A stretch of DNA of 64,000 bases from Triticum aestivum (GCF_018294505.1 NC_057794.1:189322237-189386236); one strand, 5' to 3'; numbered from the stretch's first letter, positions 22,539 through 34,710 are shown. Notes: a model not told the origin generated them from the letters alone. Translations and numbers: made by a program.

Positions 22539-23099
22539 CTCCCTCCGTCTAGGTGTTTAAATCATCTTAGGCTAGCCATAGTGGGAGTAACTTAGCTAGT
22601 AACATAGCGCACTCCAAGAATTTTTTGCTTATGTGGCAAGTAATTAATGAGAGGTGGTAACATAATATGTTACCGTAACATAGTGCTTTTCAAGATAAGA
22701 TGAGTCTACAAGCTAATAAATGAAGCCATCTAAAATACTATTATTATGTTACTTTGCATTATGAAGGTAGTAATTTAGGCTAGTCTCATATGCATGACAC
22801 TAGTCTAAGTTACTCCCCACTATGACCAGCCTTACGAAAACCAAATAGTCCCAGAACACTTAGGCGCGGTGCATTAACTTCTTCCTTGTTTCTTGTTTCT
22901 TGACATATCAACCAATATGAGATGAGAGGTGTGCATGCTTTTAATGACTTGCAATGGCTAGTTCATTGCATGCAATGCTATTAATTAGCAAATAAACATT
23001 GGTGACCCCAGGAGGAAATGGTGCTAAGCGCGTGGACCTATGCAGAATGAGTATCAACCAATGGATAATGGAGTTTAATTGTTAAACAATAGCAATTTT
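22539..23099. mobile_element. 3'-truncated Stowaway-like element, split by a Tourist MITE
   Basis: TA then CTCCCTCCGTCTAGGTG marks the left end. After the inserted MITE it resumes with ACGAAAACCAAATAGTCCC and runs to about 23099 without reaching a matching right terminus. Non-coding. Confidence 0.65.
22570..22831. mobile_element. Tourist (PIF/Harbinger-type) MITE, 262 bp
   Basis: Inverted ends GGCTAGCCATAGTGGG and CCCACTATGACCAGCC (one mismatch and local noise), flanked by TTA on both sides (22567-22569, 22832-22834). It sits inside the Stowaway-like element. Confidence 0.85.
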
Positions 23100-23492
23100 G
23101 TCTCATGCAAGAGCCTGGCTAGTACTCCAAGGAACCGCACCACGCGAGCGTTCGCAACTGCCACGTTCGGGTTGCGCTTGGCTCTTCGCCTCTTCGAGAA
23201 GACGAACAATAATGATTACTCCTACTTCTACAGTATCGAATGCACTGCTGCATGTCCGTCCACCTCGTGCGGGAGGGATAGCGAAAGCTTCAACTTACTG
23301 CTCCTGCCTTTGCGTCCATGACAGGTGGGCCCAACAGGTGGTTGGCCCTCCTGTCATGCAGCCAAAGGCAGGTGCAGTTAAGGCACCGGAGCTCAGTCCG
23401 CGAGGGAGAGGGCGTTGTAGTAATGAAATTTCTCGGTCTTGTATGAGTTGACGAAGATAGGGGTTGCTTGCTTGCTAGGGTTGCTCACTACG

Positions 23493-23500
23493 TATATATA
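23493..23500 (+). promoter_or_regulatory. TATA-like box of a candidate promoter
   Basis: TATATATA lies between two direct repeats of CTTGCTTGCTAGGGTTGCTC about 53 bp apart. A leader-like, C/T-rich stretch with an ORF beginning near 23468 follows. It could drive the exon-like modules further right. Confidence 0.35.
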
Positions 23501-24014
23501 GGCCGGAGCCTCCGCGCTTGCTTGCTAGGGTTGCTCTATTCACACACTCTCATCCTCTCCAGATTTAAACAAGATAGGGGTAGTAACACCGTCTTTCTCC
23601 CTTCAAAAAACACTGGCTTTCTATCCTCACCGCTGGTTACAGATCCGGACGTATCCCCCTCCGCCGGTGAAGGGGAGGAGGGGCAGCATTTAGGCCGTCA
23701 TCGACAGCGAGGGAGGAGACCCACTACCGGCCGCACCATTATCTCTAGCCGAGCGCCGGCGCGGGAGGTCCTCCAATCCCTTCGTCATTGCCTGTGGGCG
23801 GATCTGGCCTCCCGCCGCCCACCTATCCACATCCCGATGACCTTCATGTATTTCTTCGTTCGAAACCGCCTTAGCTCTACTTCCCCAGCTCGCTACGTCG
23901 CTGCATGTGCATCATTTTCTACCTCTCAACCCCTCTCGATTGGATGGTCCAACGTCACATATTGTTTTCTTCTATTGTTAGAGGTAAAGCTACTTCATGG
24001 AGTCGAATCTTGTA

Positions 24015-24117
24015 CTCCCTCCGTCCAAAAATACTTGTCATTGAAATGGATGTATCTAGATGTATTTTAGTTCTAGACACATACATTTTGATGACAAGTA
24101 ATTCCGGACGGAGGGAG
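24015..24117. mobile_element. Stowaway-type MITE, 103 bp
   Basis: CTCCCTCCGTCC and GGACGGAGGGAG inverted ends with TA on each side (24013-24014, 24118-24119). The interior is nearly palindromic. Confidence 0.9.
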
Positions 24118-24170
24118 TACTTGGTTCAAACAAGAAATAAAGTGGGGTGGGGGAATTTAGTATGTACATC

Positions 24171-24354
24171 CAGTGGCGGATCTAGCACAGGATCATTGGG
24201 AGGGGCAATGGCAAAATATGGCTTTATGAAGAGGTAAAAGCCCCTATTTTTCTCAATCTATGCCATCTTAAAAAAACTTCTTCTCAAAAGCTAGCAGGTT
24301 TTGGGGGGGGGGGGGCACAGCCCCCTCAGCCATACACATAGCTCCGCCTGTGTG
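24171..24354. mobile_element. hAT-type MITE, 184 bp
   Basis: Ends CAGTGGCGGATCTAG and TAGCTCCGCCTGTG are inverted. The 8-bp duplication TGTACATC flanks both sides (24163-24170, 24355-24362), the hAT signature. A 13-14 bp G run lies inside. Confidence 0.9.
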
Positions 24355-24730
24355 TACATCGGACTTGGTACAAACAGGAAGGAAAGGGGGTGAAAGTAGT
24401 ACAAACTGGTCATCCAACCGGTCTCTTGGTCGAAAAGGGAAATATAGGGGTAACTCTGTACACAGTGGTATGACCAGGACTAGATTTGCTATCCACACAT
24501 AGGATTAGGTGGCTAGAGTGAACAAAAATGGGACCAACCCAGATATGTTTCTTGGATGTTTGTACCTTGGGCCAACAAACTATGAATCACCACTTTATGC
24601 CCCTGTTTACGTACATGGTGCTGGACTGCTGGTGCACCCACCATTATAAGCCATGACAAGTTTAGCCAAGTGTTTTTGCCTGTAATTGTTTGAGACTCTG
24701 ACTGTTTCCTCTATGCCTTTTTGTGCAAAT

Positions 24731-27200
24731 AGGGATATCCAATTCACCTGGTTGCTGTTGTGACCTTTCGGTGCACTGCACAAAACTCTTCTTAAAAGAA
24801 GTGACTTTTGTGCTGTTTAACGTGAATGTCAGAATGGAACAGTTGGTTCATTTTGGTGGAACTGCACAAAGGGAGACCTGTGTTCCAATCCTCATCATCC
24901 ATATTGGCGCCATAACCTTCCTTTAGGTAAGAATGATATTTAATGCATGTGTTCATCTCTATTTTCCAACTGCCATGAGAAAATAATGCTGTTTTTTACT
25001 AGTACACTTGTACTCCCTCACTGACAAAACCAATTCTAAATTAGAAGTCCAATCATGTACTTGGTTTCACCAACTGGTGAGGAGAAAGAGAAACAGAGCG
25101 TGAAGAGGAAGAAGAAGAAGAATAAACAGTGCCAAGGCGATCTTGCTGAAGCCAGAGGCCTCAGTCGAGGCCATTCAAGGGCTCCGGCGATGACTACCTT
25201 ACATGTGAGACGATCCTCCAAGGAGCCCTTCCACTTCTGCTGTCTCACTTAATTAATTAGGAGTACTTAAGTACCACTAATTTATTACTGCCTAATTTTC
25301 CTGTTGGAGTTAAACAAATCTTTAGTAGGACCCTATGCTGAATCATGTACGTGTGTATGTTTGTCTAGCTATGGAGGTGAATCATGTGGTGGAGCAGGGA
25401 GGGAATATTATTAGTGTCATGACATAATAGTGCTATTGTTTGCATGTCAATTTATTGCCATTGGTTCAATGAGGCAATGTTTTGCGTATTGTCCATCATG
25501 AATTTGATGCTACTGGTTGAGTAATATGCTAATGTCTTCCTATCCTTTCTCACTAAGCTAATGAAGGTTTCACCTTGTTCCTACTTGTGCAAACAGGGAT
25601 CATGTTGTGCCAATCATACATTAAATGAACTATATCCCAGCCCGTGCTTTAACTCTGCTGGAAGTTCTTGATAATCTTTCGATATAATCTCAGCACTAGT
25701 AAACAAGAGTGATTTCAACCATACATTTGAAGTGCACAAAAATATATACTATTGTGTGATTCCAGTGAGTGCGTTATCATCTCTTATGGGACTACATGAA
25801 TAAGCTTTTTTCTCAGGTTGGTAAGGCCTAAGGCCTTCATCCATATTAGTTTGCTGTCATCTCTATTTGTATCATGCTACTGTCATGAGAAACTCCTTTA
25901 TCTTTGCACGTTAAAGTTTTGCAACCTATGATAAATGGCAATGCTTTGAGTGTTGAGTTGAGCTAATTGGCACTGATTAAATAAACTAATACCACTCTTT
26001 AAGAAAGACTACTATGTTGCTAACTTTACCCATTAAGATAATGAGGGTGCTTCTATTTGTTAGTGTATGTTTGATAAACTAGTCCCACTATTACAGTAAC
26101 CTCACTCTCTCAATATATGTGCCAACAGGGATGCTCGATTTTGGTGGAACTGCACAAAAACTTTGGGTGCTTCATTGCCTCGACAACTTCTATCCTTTCC
26201 TGTTAGTTGCTAAACTCCGCATGCTTTCTTCCTTTGTTGTAAGTCGCTTGGCTTATCTCGGCTTCCAGTCAAAGGAAATAGTAATTGATATGCTACCTCA
26301 CACAGGTTGGTACTGGTCTTTATCCTGATTATTGTGCCTATCATATGTATTGGTAATTTGGTATTGTGCTACTGTTTGCCGATTTCATAAAGGAGTAATT
26401 TGGAGCCTGAACTCGCAGGAAAATCATTACATCGGGTGATTTCAGTAGAACTGCACAAAATGATCAGATGGACAGGTACTTATGCTGCTGCTATGTACTC
26501 CAAAGTTCACTCAGACAAGCATCGTTGTTGAAAAGAAGTGCCTATATTCATTCGAGTATCAACCGGCGTCAAGCAATTGTCAAACTCCAAGTGTTAGGAG
26601 AGTGAACGCCAAAAATATTGCTTGGTGCATAGCCCAGAAAAACACAGTCCAGTCTTTGGTCCCAACTTGTGCCTTTTGGTGATCGGCACATATGGTAGCG
26701 AACTATATGGCATGGAGTCTAAAGATTCCAGACAAGTTGGTTGACGCGTATATTCATCTGGCACTTAATCAATCTGCACGCCAAGGATGCTCCATTTCAG
26801 TTGAACTGCACAAAAAAATTGGATGGTTCATTTTCTCAGCCGCCTCCTTTCTCGTCTTCAATGTAGAATTTTGGCGAGATACAAGACCAAGATGACCCAG
26901 TAAACTGGTTGGATGAAAGTAGTGGCCAAGTTGCTCAAACCTCCCTGGGCACGAGGCCACTATTTGAGGATAAACCTACAAGCAAAGTTCAGATTGTCTG
27001 TGCTGCCTCTTATGTAGATACAAGACCAAGATGACCCAGTAAACTGGTTGGATGAAAGTAGTGGCCAAGTTGCTCGAACCTCCCTGGGCACGAGGCCACT
27101 ATTTGAGGATAAACCTACAAGCAAAGTTCAGATTGTCTGTGCTGCCTCTTATGTACTCGAAAGTTTACTCGTACAAGAACTATTTTTAGCAAGAAGTACC
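24731..27200 (+). pseudogene. Exon-like modules with a repeated VELHK segment
   Basis: Four short coding-like segments near 24836, 26127, 26430 and 26780 translate to variants of CSI(L/S)VELHK followed by G-x-FI-x-S. At 26109 the segment follows an acceptor-like GTGCCAACAG; at 26460 it precedes ACAG-GTACTT. A segment ending in YVLQSSLRQ (near 26495) is diverged from one ending in YVLESLLVQ (near 27140). An open stretch QDQDDPVNWLDES occurs in each copy of the 139-bp duplication. Frames do not join into one long ORF as far as I can trace. This is probably a decayed or multi-exon gene with duplicated exons; family not recognised. Confidence 0.4.
26878..27155 (+). repeat. 139-bp tandem duplication, two copies
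   Basis: GATACAAGACCAAGATGACC starts at 26878 and again at 27017. The copies differ at one visible base (CTCAAACC versus CTCGAACC), so the event is recent. Confidence 0.95.
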
Positions 27201-28900
27201 TCCGATTGAACACCATTTACCAGTCTGTACCCTAGGTAATTAAAGTTTGTCCATGGATCATATTGGCTGTGATCTCAATCATTTGGATGCATAAACATAC
27301 TGAACATGCATATATCTGAATCTTTTTGTAAATTATGTATGAATATTGTCATGTGATCTATCAATCATTTGGATGCATAGATATGCTGAGCTTGTGTATA
27401 TATGAATCTTTTGAGTTGTTGATTGTGAATGTTGGCTATGGATATGAACGTGTCCTATGAACCTGAGTTTGATATGAATGTTTACCTTTTCTGTTGTATT
27501 TGTGTGTCAACTTGTTAGTATTCCTACTGTGGGGTATAAAACGCAGGTCTCTTATAAAAGTAACGCCGTGTCCAATTTATGTTTTCCCTTCTAACCACCG
27601 CGGCTGTGCTGCCGCGCACCCGAACCAGTGAAGTTTCCCACTCCTCTCCATCCGCAACTCCACTGCAGCTTAATAAATAGTAACATCTTCAGTTTTAGCC
27701 TGGTTTTTCGTAGATTAACCAGGCAATTCTCTTCTTCTTAATTAAACAACAACGCAATTCTTTTGCCTCCGTTTCGAAAAAAATTAATTAGTAATGTCTA
27801 ACTGAGCCAGTTAGTTAGATGCGTACACTTGGTGTAGTAGGATCTTTATTTAGTTTGATGCATACACTTGTTCTTTTTGGTAGCCCTTTTGTAATGATGG
27901 CTGATGTTTGGTTTGGAAGAGAGAGTTTCGTCTTCACTCTTCTGGCCTGCTTACTGCTTCTGTTGCACCCCCAACCCTGGTTGCTGCTGCTGCTGTTTTC
28001 AATGTACAATCAGTAGTATATTTCGTCTGTTGGTTGAATAAATGTGTTGTTAGAACAACAAACACAATGTTTTGGAAGTCATTGCATGGTTCGATCCTTT
28101 AGTGCCCGTACCGTAAGTAGCGCATACCATTTATCGTACGAAACACATTTTTTTTGAAACTCATAACACATTTTCCACTTGTTGATAACATGCAGCCCAC
28201 TGATGAAGGCCCAATAGAGAAGCCCATAATTAACTGGAAGGGAGGCTCTCACATGAATCATGCCCAGGTACATGCTCATGGTCCCCTAAACATAAATAAG
28301 TAAATAAATAAATAAAGCTAAATGCTCATGCACCAGTTCTTTGGGATAATAGGTAGCCCAGTATTTCTTTTTGAAGAATACCCAAGCTAGGCCTATTTGT
28401 TTTCTCCGAATTACTGGGCTGCAAATCTTTCAAGATGAGGAGGGATGCATTCCAACCTGGCTTAAGAGTATGGTCAATGTCTGTTAAAGTAATATCAAAA
28501 GGGGTTGAAAATTCCAAAAAATTTATAGCAAATGGGATATAAGTTTCTTTTTTTGTTTTTGTTCTTCACTGATATCTTATACGTATTTCATTGGATTTAA
28601 CATGACATAGTACTAATTTATTTTTAAATTTGTTTTAGTATGGCTATTAATTTTTGGATTAAGAATATTTCGTTCCCCAGCAAAAATTTGCGAATTTTCA
28701 AAATTTCCCACATATTTAGTTAATTTTTTGACCCTAGTACTGACCAGAAAATGGCCAGCAATTCTAAGAATGGAAAACGGGATGCAATAAATTCCATATG
28801 AATTAGAAAATGAGTAAAAATTATAAAAATAATAGCAAATGGGCTGTACATGCCACAGATTTCGAGGCTGACTTGTTTACGCAAGGCTTTGTCAGTGAAC
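27200..28900. other. AT-rich DNA, no supported gene
   Basis: Only short open frames. About 28180-28900 has wording like the CACTA-type block to the right (AGCCCACTGATGAAGGCCC), so the left limit of that block may lie here. Confidence 0.3.
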
Positions 28901-31900
28901 ACACGATTCTAGCAGCAGTTAGTGTTGGATGTCCATCCAACGGCCGACGTGCTTCTTCAATCTCTGATCTTCCTGCTCCAGCCGCCTAAACTAGCGCCGG
29001 CGGTACTGCCTGCTCCCTCCTCTTGTGGCCCGCTGTGATGCCGCGCAGGCTTCCCCGGACAACCCTACTCCCTCCGCTGACCTGGCCGCACGCAATCAAC
29101 TGCCTCCTTATTACACGAAAAAAATGATTCCTCCCACTGACATCTGGGGCACACCGGTTGGGAGGCTGACCTGTGGGCCCACTAAGTTGACGCGTACGCA
29201 GGGCTTGTCAACTTAGTCAACAAACGATTCAAGCAGCAGTAACCGTTGGATTTGAATCAAACAGTCCTGCTGCTTCTTCAATCGCTGCTCTTCTTGCACC
29301 AGCCGCCCAAACCAGCGCCGGGGAGACCGCCTGCTCCTGCCTCCAGTGGCCGGCTGTGCTGCCGATGAGGCCTCATCGCCCCCTACTACTCCCACCGCTA
29401 GTCAGGCCCTGCGGCGACTGCAGCCTCACACCGCAGCCGAACCAGTGAACCCTCGTACTCCTCTTCGCGTGGGCATCCACTGTCGCGTCTTCCCCGGCTC
29501 CGCGTCGTCCCCTTCCTAGGCCTCGCCGTTGTCCACCGCCTTGGTGCTCTCGGCGCGGCATGGTCAACGTGGTCAACGACATTCCGTCCGAAGAGTACTG
29601 TACGTGGAGAGGCTGACAGCTGGGTCCATGGCCACAGCCCAGTTTTTTTTGTGATTTGCCAAGTAAGTCGCTTTGTCAGGCCTGTTGGGCTGTAAATCTT
29701 TCAAGACGAGGAGAGCTTTCATTCGGCTGGCCGAGAAAATGGCCCATCAGTAATGAGAAATGGGCTGTACATTTTTAAAACACATCAAACCGGCAATTAG
29801 TTTCCAATATCTTTTCTTCATTTCGAGATTTGAAATTACATTAATTTTTATGCGTGGAGAATTTGTTGGATTTTATATTGATATACATTTATTTTTAAAA
29901 TCAGTTTGAATGTGAGTCAAAATTTTGGGATTAAAAACAGTTCGGACCGCACCGAAATATGCAAAATTTCGTATAATTTTTTAACCATGGCCACAATATG
30001 GGATGTAATGCTAACGAAAAGAATATGGGCTCCAAAAAATCCTTAATAATTAGCAAATGGGATGTAAATTATTAGAAATAATGGCAGATGGGCTGTATGC
30101 TGTTTTCCACAGATTTGAGGCTTTCCTAAAAAAAGGTTGACGCACAAGAAGTGACTGTTGGATGGCCATCCAACGGCCGTCGTGCATCTTCAATCTCTGA
30201 TCTTCCTGCTCCAGCCGCTCAAACAGGCGCCGGCGGGACTGCCTGCTCCCTCCTCCCCGTGGCCGGCTCTGCTGCCACGCAAGCCTCACCGCCCAACCAT
30301 ACTCCCATCGCTGGCCAAGCCATCCTTCTACTCACCCACACCTGCTGTTATTCTCTGGCGACGGTAGACGAACCAGTAAACAACCCTCGTACAGTCGTAC
30401 TCCCCTCCACTTGGAAACAACTACCGAGTCTTCCCTGCCTCTGTGTCGTTCCCTTCCTAGGCCTCGCCGTCGTCCACCGCCCTGGTGCTCTTGGCGCGGC
30501 CTGGTCAATGTGGTCAACGACCGACATGCATCTGAAGTGGACTGTACGCGGAGAGGCCGACAGCTGGGTCCACGGCCGCACGCAAGGAAATGCCTCCTTA
30601 TTATGCGCAAAATAATGATTCCTCCACCTGACATCAGGGACCCACCGAAAGGGCCTCTGTATTTCGTGAAAAAAATGTTACCGCCGCTGACAGCTCGCAC
30701 CCACCAGCTATGTCTTTGCACGCAAGGAAGTGCCTCCTTATTACGCTCAAAAAATGAATACCCCCTGCTAGCTGGGACCCACCTTGGTGGGAGGCTGACT
30801 TGTGGGCCTACTAAGTTGACGGGGATGGAGGGCTTTGTCAACTTAGTCAATATGCATGATTCTAGCTCCAGTGACCGTACGATGTCCATCCAACGACCGT
30901 AGTGCTTCTTCAACCTCTGGTCTTCTTGCTCCAGCCGCCCAAACCAGCGCCGGTCGTGCCTCGTGCTCCTGCCTCCCGTGGCCGGCTGCGATGCGGCAGA
31001 GGCCTCACCGCCCCTACTACTCCCACCGCTGGCCAGGCCATCCCTCTACTCACCCACACCCCCTGTTATTCTGCGGCGACGACAGCCTCACACCGCAGCG
31101 AACCAGTGAACCCTCGTACTCCTCTACGCGTGGGCATCCACTGCCACGTCTTCCCCGGCTCCGCGTCATCCCCTTCCTAGGCCTTGCCATCGTCCACCGC
31201 CCTGGTGCTCTCGGCGTGGCGTGGTCAACGTGGTCAAGGAACTGCTTCCATCGGACGTGGACTGTATGTGGAGAGGCTGACAGCTGGGTCCACGGCCGCA
31301 GCAAGGAAGTGCCTCCTTATTACATGAAAAATAATTATTCCTCCTCCTGACAGCAGGACCCACTGGACGGGCCACCGTATTTCGCGAAAAAAACGTTTCC
31401 CCCTGACTACTGGGACCCACCAGCTACATCTTCGCATGCAAGGAAGTGCGTCCGGGCATAAAAAAACGATTCGCCCCCTAACTACTGGGACCGACCAGCT
31501 ACATCTTCGCAAGCAAGGAAGTGCCTGACAGTTGGGACCCACCTGGTCGAAGCGTACGTAGCGTTGTCATTCTGGTCGCGAACATGTACGTACATACTGG
31601 TCGATGTAGAGGCGCACACGTGTCGTAGTAGAGGCACGCACGTAGCATTTACACGTACGTATAGCGGCCAGGGTGCAAGAAAGAAAATACGGCCATGTAT
31701 GTATACATACGGGCGGGATCTCGAACGTCTACTCGCGCATACGTACGACCAGGGCTCGTGTACATGGCCGGGTCGGAATGGAGAAACATCGTCGTCGTCG
31801 TGTTCATGGGGAGGCAACGGAATGCGTCGTGTTCATGGGGAGGGCTTGGACGGAACAGACAATGGAAACGAGGCCTGGTGTACCGCAGAATGGATGAAAC

Positions 31901-33068
31901 ATCCTTATGTTCGACCAGCCATGTTCGAAACGGGATCCTGTTCATCGGGAGGGGTCTGGCATACTGCAAAATGGAGGAAACGGACCTCCTACGGTCGAAA
32001 CGGGGGTCCTGTTCATCGGGAGGGGCGTGGCGTACCGCAAAATAGAGAAAACGGACTTGTGTTGGAGCGCTACGGTCGAAACGGGGGTCCTGTTCATCAG
32101 GAGGGGTGTGGCGTACCACAAAACGGGACTCCACGGGATATTGTTCATCTCCACCGTCGACCCCCTCCAGCCTCCACGAGCTACTTTTCATCCACCGTCG
32201 ACCTCCTCTAGCCTCCACCTGCGACTGTTCATCCACGAGCTCCTGTTCATCCAGCCTCCACTGCGCGCTACTCCACCGGCTACTGTTCAACCAGCCCTCT
32301 CCACGGGCTCCTGTTCAACCACCCCTCCACGGGCTACTATTCATCCTGCCCTCCACTGTCTACTGTTCATCCGGCCCTCCATGGGGTGGTCTTGTTCATC
32401 CAGCCCTCCATGGGGTCCTGTTCATCCAGCCCCAACTGGCTCGATCGATCGGGGTCCTGTTCATCCAAAGGCAACACCACGGGGTCCTGTTCATCCACCC
32501 CCACCGGGAACTGTTCATCCAACCCCCCCCCCCCCCACAATGCTCACTGTTCATCCAGAGGCAGCATCGATCGGCTTCAGTTAGCAGCAGTAGTGAAGGA
32601 ATCGCTCGATCAGGTTCAGTTAACAGCCATCGATCGATCGCCCGGGTTCAGTAACGCGTAGCCTGCAGTGCAATCGCTCGGGTGCAGTTAGAGCCCAACG
32701 CCTCACTCGGGTTCAGTTAGAGCTAACGCCTCACACACACGCGCGTACGTGTACAAGAGAAACGTGCATCACTCGACCCCCGACCTCCCACCGTAACCGG
32801 GAACTCCCCGAAATTTTCGTCCCCCTCGCTTTTACCACGATTTTTTCCGTCATGGACGGCCCAAAGAATGTCAAGTAGCTGCATCTCCGGCCCGCCCAGG
32901 ACGAAAAGCCCAATTTTCTATCATGATTTTTTGTCATAGAAGTAGGATCCCACCACATCTATGATGATACCGGGTTTTGTCACAATTATCGTCATAGAAG
33001 TGTCATATGTATGACAGATTTTTTTTCGTTCGGCCCAAAATGTCACGGATGTGTCTTTTTTTGGAGTG
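28900..33068 (-). mobile_element. Non-coding part of a CACTA-type DNA transposon, right terminus at 33068
   Basis: The right end reads CACTCCAAAAAAAGACAC on the minus strand, a CACTA terminus with C for A at base 5. GTG follows on the + strand (33069-33071), a possible 3-bp duplication. Inside, about 31940-32560 is packed with CTGTTCATCC motifs. Further left, a longer unit starting near TCCATCCAACGGCCG recurs four times (28924, 29246, 30155, 30876). No transposase is seen and the left terminus was not found, so the element is non-autonomous or truncated. Confidence 0.65.
31940..32560. repeat. Subterminal motif array of the CACTA element
   Basis: About 16 copies of CTGTTCATCC or close variants at 20-70 bp spacing (minus strand GGATGAACAG). 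Subterminal arrays are known in CACTA elements as binding sites for the element's own DNA-binding protein; that role is inferred here. Confidence 0.6.
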
Positions 33069-34710
33069 GTGGTTGGCATCTTTGCAGCCTTTTCAGCCCT
33101 TGCCTTCTCCCTCTTAGCTTGTGCTTGCATAAAAGATGGTTCATTTTCATCCATCACCACAGCGTTGTCCTCAAAGTCTGGGTAGATGGGCATGTGTTCC
33201 TTGTCCAGGAGATATGTGCCAGTGCCCATCTTGGAGTTGATTAGCTCCTGAATCTGTGGGGCATACCCACAACTCCTCTTCTGATCTACATCTGTTCTCT
33301 TAATGGTTTCCACAATTAGGCTCATGACCTTAAACTTTTGAGGCACATCAAATATGTGAAGCAAGTTAATTGCATGGCCTCTGATCATCTTGTGATCACC
33401 TGACTTTGGCAAGAGAGTGTGCCTGAGGATCCAGTTGATTGTTGGCAAGCCTGACAGAAGGTAATGTACTGATCCAAACTTGTGTGTCTCAAGAGCAGCA
33501 TCTGGGATCTCTTTGTACATATGTGCCATGGTGTTGTGATCCTTCTTCTTCTTGGCATAGACATCCAAGTCATCTTCACTCTCCTCAGGAGCATTGATCA
33601 ATTTTGCCCATTCTGCAATAGTTGACTGGTACCTAGTACCTTCAGACATCCAGACAATCCTTCCATCTGGATAGAAATGAGCTGTGGAGTAGAACTGCAT
33701 AATGAGCTCATCATTCCACTTTGTGAGCTTCTGAGCCACAAACTCATTGACTCCACACGCCTTGAGGCTGTCATATACACCAGGGAAGTGATCTTCAGTT
33801 TCCTCAATGAATTTCTAGTCTACCCATCTCATGTCACACACGATGGGCTTCTTGTGAAGTAAGATAGTCTCATAGAAGTCCTGCTGTTCCTTTGTATGGA
33901 ACCTGTAGTCCACATCAGTCCCCACCTGGTGGCATATGGATCAGACTCTCTCCATATCCTTAAACCTGAATCCTTCCTGATTTTCATGTTCTCTGCAACT
34001 GGGTGAGCATCATTGTGATTTGGAATTTTGGGCTTCAACTTTCTCAAAACGACAGAATCATCTTCTTCTTCAGCAGCTTGAGGAACTGGGGCCTTGTTCT
34101 TCTCCTCAGCAGGGATGTTCCTGGTGCTCCTCTTGGGTTTTGGCTTTGGAGTTGGAGCAGCAGTCTTAGGAGTAGTCTTAGGCTTAGATGGAGCAGCCTC
34201 TGCCCTTATAGCATCTCCCATAAGCTTTTGAGCTTTGGGTGCTGGTGCTACATCCTCTTCCTCTTCCTCTTCCTCTTCTTCAGAATCTTTCATTATAGAA
34301 GATCTGCGAAGCACTTTGGTAGTGGTCTTCTTGACCCTTTCCTTCCTTTTCTTTTCTGCCACAACCTGCTCTTTGGGTGCAGATCCCAAAGTCTCTTGAG
34401 TGGATGTTCTGTCTTTTGACATGGGAGCTCTCTTGACAGGAACCTTTTTCTTCATTCATGGCTTAGTGACAACAGCTATGCCATATTCCTTTTTCAGAAC
34501 TTTTCTCTTTGAGGTGGCCTCTTCCTCAACAGCCACATAGTCCTCATCCTCGGAATCTGAGGTTTTCTTCATTCTGGTCCTGGTGGCTGCCTTAGGCAAG
34601 TTGCTGGGTGTACTCCTGCTTCCTTCATCAAAGTTGATAGAGGGATTAGTGCCCTCACTCATGTTCACTTGCTCCTCAGACTTGTTCTGACTATCACTCT
34701 GATCTGACAT
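33069..34710 (-). pseudogene. Broken single ORF of element E (acidic/basic N-part plus plant-transposon-type domain)
   Basis: Starts at ATG 34710 (MSDQSDSQNKSEEQ). The N-terminal half is low-complexity: Lys/Arg runs, a Glu run, and Pro/Lys-rich KPKTTPKTAAP. The C-terminal half has FYSTAHFYPDGRIVWM and YLLSGLPTINWILRHTL, resembling the putative plant transposon protein domain found in some plant LTR elements. Lesions: TGA at 34456-34458, a frameshift near 33920, TAG at 33815-33817. It is cut at MPTT by the CACTA end. There are no gag, protease, RT or integrase motifs, so E looks non-autonomous. Confidence 0.6.

Larger units (their letters stand above)
11307..33068. other. Foreign 21.8-kb segment lodged between the LTRs of element E
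   Basis: Starts at the break in the 3' LTR and ends at a CACTA-type terminus in the middle of E's ORF. It does not resume E where E was interrupted, so a simple insertion does not explain it. The contents are MITE-rich, low-copy-looking DNA with gene models and TATA-like promoters, then CACTA-like repeats from about 28.9 kb. It is best read as sequence copied or joined in during repair of a break in E; a mis-assembly is the alternative. Confidence 0.5.

Noticed and set aside
30151..31542. Several 77-193 aa frames in the CACTA-like block
   Set aside because: The same wording recurs in four DNA copies with frames broken differently in each, as expected of a non-coding repeat.
31564..32654. Overlapping frames of 111-225 aa on both strands
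   Set aside because: The peptides are translations of the CTGTTCATCC array in different frames; repeats, not genes.
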